64,000 nucleotides of DNA from Marinomonas sp. MED121. Lineage in GTDB: Bacteria; Pseudomonadota; Gammaproteobacteria; Pseudomonadales; Marinomonadaceae. Positions 54,736 through 62,578 of the stretch are shown in pieces. Both the position numbers and the translations under genes were made by a program. The stretch's first letter is position 1. Every line of letters begins with the position of its first letter. The notes below the pieces were generated by a model. That model saw only the letters and a list, made by a program, of their open reading frames with translations. It made no database searches and was not told where the DNA came from. Location: the NCBI RefSeq assembly GCF_000153025.1, contig NZ_CH672429.1, positions 437,822 through 501,821 of the forward strand, given 5' to 3'.

Positions 54736-55374
54736 ATGCCAACCCCTTTGTCGCTAGAGATCTTGTATGAAGATGAATGGTTCGCGGTTATTAATAAACC
54801 CGCGAACTTTTTATCCGTGCCAGGTCGTGGCCCCGAAAAACAAGACAGTGTTACCCATAGAGCTCAATGCTTATTTGGTGAAGCCCATGCGGTGCATCGT
54901 CTTGATTTCGCCACCTCTGGTTTGATATTAGTCGCTAAAACCCTTGAAAGTCATAAGCGTTTATCTGAACATTTTCGTGAAAGACGAGTGCAGAAAGAGT
55001 ATCGCGCTATTTTAAGAGGCAAGGTGCTTGCTCAAGAAGGCGTGGTTAATAAGCCTTTAATTTGTGACTGGCCTAATCGTCCTAGACAAATCGTCCACAG
55101 AGAGTGGGGAAAAGCGGCAACCACCCATTGGAAAAAATTAAAAACACCACCTGGCAGCATTCATAGCCATGTGGCACTTTTTCCTATTACTGGCCGCTCT
55201 CACCAATTAAGAGTCCATATGCAAAGTATGTCTCACCCCATTTTAGGTGATGAGTTTTATGATGCTTTATCTAGTCCCGCGGATGAGCGCCTGCATTTAC
55301 ATGCCTATCGGCTTGAGTTCAATCATCCATTTACAACAGCTTGGCTAAAATTTATTGCTGTTTGCCCCTTTTAA
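54736..55374 (+). CDS. rluA: Pseudouridine synthase RluA
   Basis: 212 residues. Catalytic aspartate in 'HRLDFATSGLILVAK' (usual HRLDMATSG), also 'GRSHQLRVHMQSMSHPILGDEFY' and 'LHLHAYRLEFNHP'. RluA modifies uridine 746 in 23S rRNA and position 32 in some tRNAs. It lacks an S4 domain, consistent with RluA and not RluC/D. The ATG is 3 nt after rapA. Confidence 0.94.
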   Translation: MPTPLSLEILYEDEWFAVINKPANFLSVPGRGPEKQDSVTHRAQCLFGEAHAVHRLDFATSGLILVAKTLESHKRLSEHFRERRVQKEYRAILRGKVLAQEGVVNKPLICDWPNRPRQIVHREWGKAATTHWKKLKTPPGSIHSHVALFPITGRSHQLRVHMQSMSHPILGDEFYDALSSPADERLHLHAYRLEFNHPFTTAWLKFIAVCPF

Positions 55375-55987
55375 GCAAGAACAAAGCTTATTCTGCTGTT
55401 TAGCTTCCTTAAATACACCTAGCAACTTTTCCTTGAACTTTTAACATGTCGTCACAAATTCAAGTGACCCCCATATCAATGAAGCAAACTAATCACTAGG
55501 GAAACTGCGATTAAGTCACCTCTTCTCAGTCTTATCAGAAAAAGAGTCAAACAAGGCGTCACTTTGAAGTAATGTAGGTACCTTTCAAGAAGGGACAACG
55601 AAGAGTGACATTTTTTCTGAAAGACCCGAAGGGCGTGGTCTAATAGCCCTATCTTTAGGTTGAGGACCTTATCAATAGAATAACTATTAAGTTGCGCCCC
55701 TCGCCATAAATCTAGAGGCTTTTATCCACACGCTGAGGCGGGAGGACTTATTCTCAGCTTCCCTAGCTAATGTAACGAATTGAAAACACATCGAAATAGC
55801 CTTAACAGGCCCCTTCACCTTCTGCATAAAAGCTTATACCTTTAAAGTAAGGATAAAAAATGAGTCCACTATTTTTTGACATACCCATCACAATCAATAA
55901 AAACGACGTTAGCATTTTTAATCTTGTAAGTAGAATGATAACGTTAGCTTAATCAACCAAATAATTTGTCTTTATTAGGGATATAAC
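55375..55987. other. Long intergenic region holding repeat copy B
   Basis: 613 bp with no gene. Copy B of the dispersed repeat fills 55496-55766. The rest is AT-rich and must contain the promoter of the coiled-coil lipoprotein gene; ATTAGGGATATAAC just before its ATG carries the ribosome binding site. Confidence 0.8.
55496..55766 (+). repeat. Dispersed intergenic repeat, copy B (complete, 271 bp)
   Basis: Homologous to copies A and C. The ends are a 22-bp imperfect inverted repeat (55496-55517 and 55745-55766; CTAGGGAA..CTG..GA.TAAGTC, 19 of 22 positions match). Inside: AAACAAGGCGTCACTTT, CCTTTCAAGAAGGGACAAC, AAAGACCCGAAGG, CCCCTCGCCATAAATCT and a perfect DnaA box TTATCCACA at 55722-55730. 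It lacks about 22 nt that copy A has near 30624-30645. No coding potential. Confidence 0.87.
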
Positions 55988-57220
55988 ATGAACAGAATTC
56001 AAAAATGTGCCTTGGTTCTTATCACAGGCACCACCCTTGTTGCTTGCGGTAGTTCAAGTACAAAGCCAGCCGAAGTTGCTGGCAGCATCTCTCCTGTCGA
56101 TGAGAGTGTTCAAGCTGAAACAGTCTATCAGGCAGCAAAAAGTGATTATGAATTGTGGCTTAAAAACCTAAAAGATGTAGAACCTCTGGCCCTCTATTCC
56201 AAAAGTATTTACAAGGATACTTTGAGCGCTTGGGAAGATGCGGTTGATGTTTATGGGGATTTTTCAGAAGACCCTGCAAAAGCAATTAAAGATTTTTCAA
56301 TTTTCTCATCAGGCACCTATGCTGATGAGTTTAATGAAAAGCTGGCTATTGTAAAAACTAAGTATGCCAAGTTATTAGAATTAAAAGAAAAAGCAGATAC
56401 GGTTTTAGCTGACGCCATTGATCAAATGGCCTATCTAGAGAGCATAGAGGCGGATAAGTATTTCAAGCAAAACTACACAAGCGTGAAATCTGACTATGAA
56501 GATTTATTTGAGTATGTCGCGGACAATGACATAGGTGATGCTCAAAACAAGCAGGTAGAATTTTTAAATGATGCAAAAGCCCTAGAAGTTAAAGTCATAC
56601 TCAAAGTCAATATTGAACCCCTTGAGCTTGAAATCGCACAACTTAAAAAAGGCGGCATTGCCACCTTAGCCCCCATTAGTTACAACAAAGCAAAAGCTGA
56701 ATTAGTACTGGCTACCAGTGAAGTAGAAAATAACGCAAGAAACCAAGCCCTGATCAAAACAATGACTGAAAAGGTGAAATTTGAGATAAACCACACCACT
56801 CAAGTCGCCAGTGAAGTGAAGCAACTAAGAGCGACATCTAATCTTAAATTTGAAGCGGTTGCATTAGAAATTGAAAACCGTTTACTCAGTATTTCTAAGG
56901 CGATTAATGATTCAGACTTTAGAGATAAGCCACCTCGTGTTCAAACCGAAATGATTGTTGAATTAATTGAGGCACTAAATAACGCAGACACTGAGTCTCA
57001 ATTGAAAAATGAAATCGCAAAACTTTCAGCCCAGCTTGAAGCCAACAAAACTAAGCTCACTCAAGAGCAATCAGCTTTGGCAGAATCAAATAAACAACAG
57101 ACTGTACTAAGGGAAAGAATTGAATCACTACAACAACAATTGACGTTAAAACAGTCTTTGGTAGATAAATTAACAAAAGATCTCGTCGAGCAAGAAGCGG
57201 AGCCGAATGAGTCTCTTTAA
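55988..57220 (+). CDS. Coiled-coil lipoprotein of unknown function
   Basis: 410 residues. A lipobox 'TLVACGSSS' places the lipidated cysteine near residue 20 after an 18-residue signal. The rest is almost all helical: several helical hairpins, then a heptad-rich coiled coil at about 335-400 ('KNEIAKLSAQLEANKTKLTQEQSALAESNKQ'). No enzymatic motif. The tail is acidic. It is probably anchored to the outer membrane, facing the periplasm. It is monocistronic, with the repeat copy B upstream and a strong terminator downstream. Confidence 0.8.
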   Translation: MNRIQKCALVLITGTTLVACGSSSTKPAEVAGSISPVDESVQAETVYQAAKSDYELWLKNLKDVEPLALYSKSIYKDTLSAWEDAVDVYGDFSEDPAKAIKDFSIFSSGTYADEFNEKLAIVKTKYAKLLELKEKADTVLADAIDQMAYLESIEADKYFKQNYTSVKSDYEDLFEYVADNDIGDAQNKQVEFLNDAKALEVKVILKVNIEPLELEIAQLKKGGIATLAPISYNKAKAELVLATSEVENNARNQALIKTMTEKVKFEINHTTQVASEVKQLRATSNLKFEAVALEIENRLLSISKAINDSDFRDKPPRVQTEMIVELIEALNNADTESQLKNEIAKLSAQLEANKTKLTQEQSALAESNKQQTVLRERIESLQQQLTLKQSLVDKLTKDLVEQEAEPNESL

Positions 57221-57250
57221 TTAATAACCTATTTAGGTAAATGACAACTT

Positions 57251-57292
57251 AAGCTCAGCTTTTGGTCATACATTAGCTGAGCTTTTTATTTG
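57251..57292 (+). terminator. Bidirectional terminator between the lipoprotein and Hpt genes
   Basis: 10-bp stem AAGCTCAGCT (57251-57260) / AGCTGAGCTT (57275-57284) with a 14-nt loop, followed by TTTATTTG. It overlaps the end of the minus-strand gene. Confidence 0.85.
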
Positions 57293-58389
57293 TTTTTAGC
57301 CACTAAGACTTTTCGAATAGCTTGATTAAATGCATCAATCAGGTGAGGAGGGAACTGTTTACCACTTTCAAAGTTAACCGTTTGCACTGCCTTCATTGCA
57401 CTACGTTTATAATCCCCTGCGGATGCCCCCCAAACGGTATCAATAAACTTGACCGCCATTGACAGTACGAAGGCCCCAGCGGGAATGAGAGATCCAACTA
57501 ATTCTTCAGGAAAACCTGTCCCGTCAAAACGCTCTTCATGGGCTTTAACCATTTCAACGGCCTCCTCCCAGCCAGGATGTTTACTCAATAATTTAGCCCC
57601 GACGATAGGATGATTTCTTTCTGCAATTAGCCTTGCCTCTTCATCATCTTGCGCTTTTAAAACGAGCGCCCTTCCCATTCCATGCATATAGGCGGCAGCG
57701 CTGAGTTGCGCTTTATCGACAGGCTTATGTAATCCATGATTAATCAGTAAACATAACTTTAAAATACGTTCCCCCCGTTCAGGAGAATAGCCTAGTAAAC
57801 GATTGAGCTTGGCAGAAAGCGCTCTAAATTGTTCAATATCTTGACTTTGCGCTTCAGAAAATTCAGCCTTAATTAACAGGTCGTCGCTTTCACTTTCCGT
57901 TTCTATTTCATCTGTTTTTGAATGTTCGACAAGGGAAAGGATATCTTCTGCTTTATCGCCCCTTAAGGCATCATCTTCTAACGCATAAAGATCAGTTAAG
58001 TTAACTCTTAACATCTCTAACATTTCATCTTCAGCAATATGTGATGTGAATAATTGCTTTAAAATCTCACCCACTTCTTCCAACACGACATTAGTTAACT
58101 CGCCTAATGATGTCCGATATTCAATATAGCGACCACGCATACCATCAACAATTTCTTCGAGTTTATGTAAAACATCCACCAAGGGATCTAAAAAACAAAC
58201 AGAGCAATTTCCTTTCATACTATGTAAGGAGCGAAAAAGTGTATCAAGCTTCTCAAATTCAAACCCTTCATCTTCAATGCTATTAATAATCTCTTCGATT
58301 TCTAACTGGGCTTCTTGATAACACTCCAAAAGGTCATTTTTAAGCTCTTGCTCTAAAGAGGAGAACTCTTTACAAACAAATTGTCCCAT
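57286..58389 (-). CDS. Hpt plus degenerate HD-GYP protein
   Basis: 367 residues. N-terminal Hpt domain (about 1-135) with the phosphorylatable H56 in 'SLHSMKGN' (H-x-x-K-G). The C-terminal half follows HD-GYP: 'AAAYMHGMGRALV' in place of L-H-D-I-G-K, 'RNHPIVGAKLL', and 'AHEERFDGTGFPEEL' in place of H-H-E-x-x-D-G-x-G-Y-P. So H236-G237 replaces the H-D pair and A283 replaces the first H of HHE. Enzymatic activity against c-di-GMP is therefore doubtful; it may be a phosphorelay-linked sensor. ATG start with GGGAG 6 nt upstream. Confidence 0.87.
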   Translation of the reverse strand: MGQFVCKEFSSLEQELKNDLLECYQEAQLEIEEIINSIEDEGFEFEKLDTLFRSLHSMKGNCSVCFLDPLVDVLHKLEEIVDGMRGRYIEYRTSLGELTNVVLEEVGEILKQLFTSHIAEDEMLEMLRVNLTDLYALEDDALRGDKAEDILSLVEHSKTDEIETESESDDLLIKAEFSEAQSQDIEQFRALSAKLNRLLGYSPERGERILKLCLLINHGLHKPVDKAQLSAAAYMHGMGRALVLKAQDDEEARLIAERNHPIVGAKLLSKHPGWEEAVEMVKAHEERFDGTGFPEELVGSLIPAGAFVLSMAVKFIDTVWGASAGDYKRSAMKAVQTVNFESGKQFPPHLIDAFNQAIRKVLVAKNK

Positions 58390-58711
58390 ACAAGCTCCCT
58401 CATAGAATACAAACCAAGGAGTTATCTCGCATTACTCCTAATATCTTTAATCAAGATTAGAACTTAACAGCCAGCTTTGCCGCTTTTTCCTACGAACTAA
58501 GACATAAACAAACATAAGCTTTCTAACCGTAATATTTTTTTACTTAGCCTAGGCGAATCTTTCTTTTTAAAGGCTAGAGACAAAGTGCTGACTTAATAAA
58601 AATGCACTGATTAGAATTCAAGTCTAGGTTTCTCATGCAAAGCTCCATATAATGTCGTCCAAGTCTAACTGACACCTTTTTAAGATTAATTGCACGGTTC
58701 TTAACAACACA
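58390..58711. other. Divergent region upstream of miaB
   Basis: 322 bp, no gene. Inverted repeat AGGAGT (58417-58422) / ACTCCT (58434-58439) spaced by 11 nt lies next to the Hpt gene start and could be an operator. No clear promoter picked. Confidence 0.4.
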
Positions 58712-60067
58712 ATGGCAAAAAAACTTTTCATCCAGACCCATGGATGCCAAATGAATGAATATGATTCATCTCGCATGGCTGATTTACTTGGCGATAGTCA
58801 CGAAATGGAGCTTACCGATAACGCGGAAGAAGCAGATGTATTGCTTTTAAATACCTGTTCTATCCGAGAGAAAGCACAAGATAAGGTTTATCACCAATTA
58901 GGTCGCTGGAAAAAGCTAAAAGATAAGAACCCAGATTTAAAAATTGGTGTGGGTGGCTGTGTTGCCAGCCAAGAAGGTGACTCTATTCGTAAGAGAGCCA
59001 AACATGTTGATATGATTTTTGGCCCTCAAACATTACATAAGCTTCCTGAAATGGTCGATGCTGCTGCCAATTCAATTCCAATCACGGATGTTACCTTCCC
59101 TGAGATTGAAAAGTTTGACCACTTACCAGCACCGAAAGTAGAAGGCGCAGAAGCGTTCGTCTCTATCATGGAAGGTTGTAGTAAATACTGTACTTTCTGT
59201 GTCGTGCCTTATACTCGTGGAGAAGAAGTCAGCCGACCTTTTACTGATATTCTCGTGGAAGTCATGCAACTTGCAGAACAAGGTGTGCGTGAAATCCATT
59301 TATTAGGTCAAAACGTCAACGCCTATCGAGGCGTTGACAATGAAGGCACAGAATCAGATTTAGCCGATGTGATTAGTGCTATTGCTCAAATTGATGGGGT
59401 TGAACGTATCAGATTCACCACCTCTCATCCGGTTGAGTTCACTGATAGTTTGATTGAAGCCTTCAGAAATATTCCGAAACTGGTTAGCCATCTTCATCTC
59501 CCAGTACAAAGTGGCGCGGATAATATTCTTAAAGCCATGAAACGTGGCCATGATAGACAATCTTATATTGATAAAATCAACCGTATTAAAGAAGCACGTC
59601 CTGGTATTAGCCTTTCTTCAGATTTCATTATCGGATTTCCGGGTGAAACTGACCAAGACTTCATGGATACCATGAACTTGATTCAAGAAATTGGTTTCGA
59701 CCACTCCTTTAGCTTCATTTATAGCCAGCGCCCAGGCACACCGGCCTCTGATTTAGAAGATAATATTTCTGAGGACGTTAAAAAGCAGCGTTTAGCTATT
59801 TTACAACGTCGCATTAAGCAACATGCTTATGACTATAGCCAGGCAATGATAGGGTCAACACAACGCATATTGGTTAGCGGCTACTCTCCAAGAGACCCAG
59901 GTCAAATGCAAGGTAGAACTGAAAATAATCGTATCGTAAACTTCTCTGCGGTTGAGCCTCAATTAGTGGGTAAGTTTGCAGATGTCATTATCACCAATGC
60001 TTATCCAAATTCTTTATTAGGTGAGATGATCAGCTCTGAACTAGAATTAGAGTTTAAACTTAATTAA
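58712..60067 (+). CDS. miaB: tRNA-2-methylthio-N6-dimethylallyladenosine synthase MiaB
   Basis: 451 residues. N-terminal UPF0004 domain with cysteines in '[11 protein letters not shown]', '[11 protein letters not shown]' and 'GGCVAS', radical-SAM motif '[17 protein letters not shown]' (C-x3-C-x2-C), and a C-terminal TRAM domain. It adds the methylthio group at A37 of tRNAs. First gene of the conserved miaB-ybeZ-ybeY-corC-lnt cluster. Confidence 0.97.
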   Translation: MAKKLFIQTHGCQMNEYDSSRMADLLGDSHEMELTDNAEEADVLLLNTCSIREKAQDKVYHQLGRWKKLKDKNPDLKIGVGGCVASQEGDSIRKRAKHVDMIFGPQTLHKLPEMVDAAANSIPITDVTFPEIEKFDHLPAPKVEGAEAFVSIMEGCSKYCTFCVVPYTRGEEVSRPFTDILVEVMQLAEQGVREIHLLGQNVNAYRGVDNEGTESDLADVISAIAQIDGVERIRFTTSHPVEFTDSLIEAFRNIPKLVSHLHLPVQSGADNILKAMKRGHDRQSYIDKINRIKEARPGISLSSDFIIGFPGETDQDFMDTMNLIQEIGFDHSFSFIYSQRPGTPASDLEDNISEDVKKQRLAILQRRIKQHAYDYSQAMIGSTQRILVSGYSPRDPGQMQGRTENNRIVNFSAVEPQLVGKFADVIITNAYPNSLLGEMISSELELEFKLN

Positions 60068-60100
60068 ATTCTTTCACTCAATTTTGCTTTAAGGTAACCC

Positions 60101-61156
60101 TTGGAAACACTCACAACCTTACATACTAGACTGCAGCCAGCTCAGGCTGCAGCACTTGCCAATTTATGTGGCCAATTAGACAGTAATCTGAAGCTAATTG
60201 AAGAGAGACTTGATGTTGAGATTCGTTATCGTGGCGAACTTTTCACCATCAGCGGCTCAGATCAAAAAGCCCTATCAAGCTGTAAAACCTTGCTAGAAAA
60301 CTTGTATCGCGAAGCACTGGTCGAGGCTGATTTAAGCCCGCAAATGATACATTTATTTTTACAAGAATCAGCCGTTGAGGCCCTGTCTTCAAAAGAATCA
60401 ACACCTGCCTTTCAAACAATCAAAACACGAAAGCTTCATGTCAAAGCAAAAGGCCGAAATCAACAAGGGTACGTTAAGCAAATCCGCCAAAATGATATCA
60501 ACTTTGGTATTGGACCTGCGGGTACAGGTAAAACCTACCTTGCTGTTGCCTGTGCTGTTGAAGCATTAGAAAGCGATAGAGTTGAGCGCATAATGCTGGT
60601 GCGACCGGCAGTTGAAGCCGGCGAGAAACTCGGTTTCTTGCCAGGTGATCTAACTCAAAAAATAGACCCATATTTACGCCCTCTCTATGACGCCCTATAT
60701 GAGATGTTAGGTTTTGAACTGGTTGATAAACTGATCGAAAAAAATGTCATTGAAATTGCCCCTCTTGCCTTCATGCGTGGTCGTACTCTTAATAATGCCT
60801 TCATTATTCTGGATGAGTCACAAAACACAACGCGTGAACAAATGAAGATGTTCTTGACTCGTATTGGATTTGGTTCGACGGCTGTGATTACCGGTGATAG
60901 AACCCAAATCGACCTACCAAGAGGCACCTCCTCTGGCCTTGCCCATGCCATGCATGTACTTGATGGTGTGAAAGGGATTAGCATGACCCAATTTAGTTCT
61001 ATTGATGTGGTAAGACACCCTCTAGTTCAGCGTATTGTTGAAGCTTACGATGCTTTTGATGAAGAGCAAGAAATTGAAAAAGCAGAAAAAAAAGCCGCAA
61101 ACATCAAAGCGCAACAAGAGAAATTAGAACAACTTAATGCAGGTGATAATTCATAA
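60101..61156 (+). CDS. ybeZ: PhoH-like ATPase YbeZ
   Basis: 351 residues from TTG with AAGG 6 nt upstream. Walker A 'GPAGTGKTYLAVA', 'MLVRPAVEAGEKLGFLPGD', Walker B 'FIILDESQNTT' and 'TQIDLPRGTSSGL' are typical of the PhoH family. Its N-terminal part is KH/R3H-like. In E. coli YbeZ works with YbeY in rRNA handling. ybeY starts immediately after its stop (TAAATG). Confidence 0.95.
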   Translation: METLTTLHTRLQPAQAAALANLCGQLDSNLKLIEERLDVEIRYRGELFTISGSDQKALSSCKTLLENLYREALVEADLSPQMIHLFLQESAVEALSSKESTPAFQTIKTRKLHVKAKGRNQQGYVKQIRQNDINFGIGPAGTGKTYLAVACAVEALESDRVERIMLVRPAVEAGEKLGFLPGDLTQKIDPYLRPLYDALYEMLGFELVDKLIEKNVIEIAPLAFMRGRTLNNAFIILDESQNTTREQMKMFLTRIGFGSTAVITGDRTQIDLPRGTSSGLAHAMHVLDGVKGISMTQFSSIDVVRHPLVQRIVEAYDAFDEEQEIEKAEKKAANIKAQQEKLEQLNAGDNS

Positions 61157-61621
61157 ATGGACAATCTAGATCTTGATTTGCAACTCGCTAGCCAGGACAC
61201 AAAAGGCCTACCGAGTGAAGCAGATTTTATGCAATGGATTCAACCTGCCCTACCTCAAAATGATACCTGTTTTGAATTAACAGTTCGTATTGTTGACGAA
61301 GAAGAAAGCCAAAATTTAAACCATCAATACCGAGGCAAGGACAAATCGACCAATGTTCTCTCCTTTCCTTTTGAGGTACCAGATGGCATAGAATTACCTT
61401 TATTAGGTGACTTGGTTATTTGCCGTCAGGTGGTCGAAAAAGAGGCGGTAGAACAAAATAAAAAACTATTTCATCACTGGGCTCATATGGTTATTCATGG
61501 GACCTTGCATTTGCGTGGATTTGACCATATAAAGGAAGATGATGCGCAAGAAATGGAAAGCTTAGAAATAAGCATACTCGGGCAATTGGATATTCCTAAC
61601 CCCTATCTGATAAATGAGTGA
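61157..61621 (+). CDS. ybeY: Endoribonuclease YbeY
   Basis: 154 residues. Zinc motif '[16 protein letters not shown]' (H-G-x-L-H-L-x-G-x-D-H), plus '[20 protein letters not shown]' and '[16 protein letters not shown]'. It is needed for 16S rRNA 3' maturation and ribosome quality control. Directly after ybeZ; corC follows after 12 nt. Confidence 0.97.
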   Translation: MDNLDLDLQLASQDTKGLPSEADFMQWIQPALPQNDTCFELTVRIVDEEESQNLNHQYRGKDKSTNVLSFPFEVPDGIELPLLGDLVICRQVVEKEAVEQNKKLFHHWAHMVIHGTLHLRGFDHIKEDDAQEMESLEISILGQLDIPNPYLINE

Positions 61622-61633
61622 GATCAGACTACT

Positions 61634-62503
61634 ATGAGCGAAGACCGATCGAGTCCCTCAAACGATCAGCAACCAAAATCTTGGTTTGAGCGCCTAAGTC
61701 AGGCTTTTAATGACGAACCTAAGAGTAGAAAAGATATTATCAATCTACTTGAAGCATCAGTTCAATCTGAAGTCATTGATAAGGACGCGTTTACAATTAT
61801 TGAAGGCGCACTTGAAGTATCCGAAGTGCAAGTTCGGGATATCATGATTCCGCCATCTCAAATGGTGGTAGTAAAATCAGATGATGATCCAAAAACCACC
61901 TTAAGAAAAATCATTGATTCCTCTCACTCTCGCTTTCCTGTAGTAGGCGAAGACTCAGATGAAATACTTGGGGTGCTTCTCGCTAAAGACCTACTTCCTC
62001 TTCTTTTTAATGAAGGTGAAATCACAAACGATGATTTTCTAGAAAGACTCAGAGAAGCAAACTTCATCCCAGAAAGTAAACGCCTAAACGTTTTACTCAA
62101 TGAGTTTCGTACTAAGCGTTACCATATGGCCATCGTGCTTGATGAATATGGCAGTGTCTCTGGGCTGGTCACCATTGAAGATGTGTTAGAACAAATCGTT
62201 GGTGAGATTGAAGACGAGACAGATAAGCTTGAAAACGAAGATGTGCAAAAACTAGAGTTACCAGGCACCTATCATGTACCAGCTTTATATGCCGTTGAAG
62301 ACTTTAACCAATACTTTAAAACACAGTTTAGCGAAGAAGAATTCGATACAATCGGTGGCATCATAGTACAACAGTTTGGTCATGTGCCAAGCCGAGGTGA
62401 AGAAATCGCAATTGATGATATTCAATTCACCGTCGTCAAATCCGATGGTCGTCGTGTAAAAACACTCCAAGTCAGACTGCCTGAAGCAGAAGACTTCGCT
62501 TAA
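61634..62503 (+). CDS. corC: CorC: CBS-domain / transporter-associated protein
   Basis: 289 residues. Two CBS domains ('VRDIMIPPSQMVVVKSDDD' and 'RLNVLLNEFRTKRYHMAIVLDEYGSVSGLVTIEDVLEQIVGEIEDE') and a CorC_HlyC domain ('LYAVEDFNQYFKTQF', 'GGIIVQQFGHVPSRGEEIAID'). No membrane part, so it matches E. coli CorC/YbeX, linked to magnesium homeostasis and ribosome health. Part of the miaB-lnt operon. Confidence 0.95.
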   Translation: MSEDRSSPSNDQQPKSWFERLSQAFNDEPKSRKDIINLLEASVQSEVIDKDAFTIIEGALEVSEVQVRDIMIPPSQMVVVKSDDDPKTTLRKIIDSSHSRFPVVGEDSDEILGVLLAKDLLPLLFNEGEITNDDFLERLREANFIPESKRLNVLLNEFRTKRYHMAIVLDEYGSVSGLVTIEDVLEQIVGEIEDETDKLENEDVQKLELPGTYHVPALYAVEDFNQYFKTQFSEEEFDTIGGIIVQQFGHVPSRGEEIAIDDIQFTVVKSDGRRVKTLQVRLPEAEDFA

Positions 62504-62578
62504 ACGATTACCAAACATGGACGTTCAAACCTTATCCACCAAAACCGCTTCTTAGCCTTAAACAGGTATACAAAGTTT

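Noticed and set aside
62529-62537. DnaA-box-like CTTATCCACC between corC and lnt
   Set aside because: One mismatch and no others around it; not an origin and not part of the dispersed repeat.
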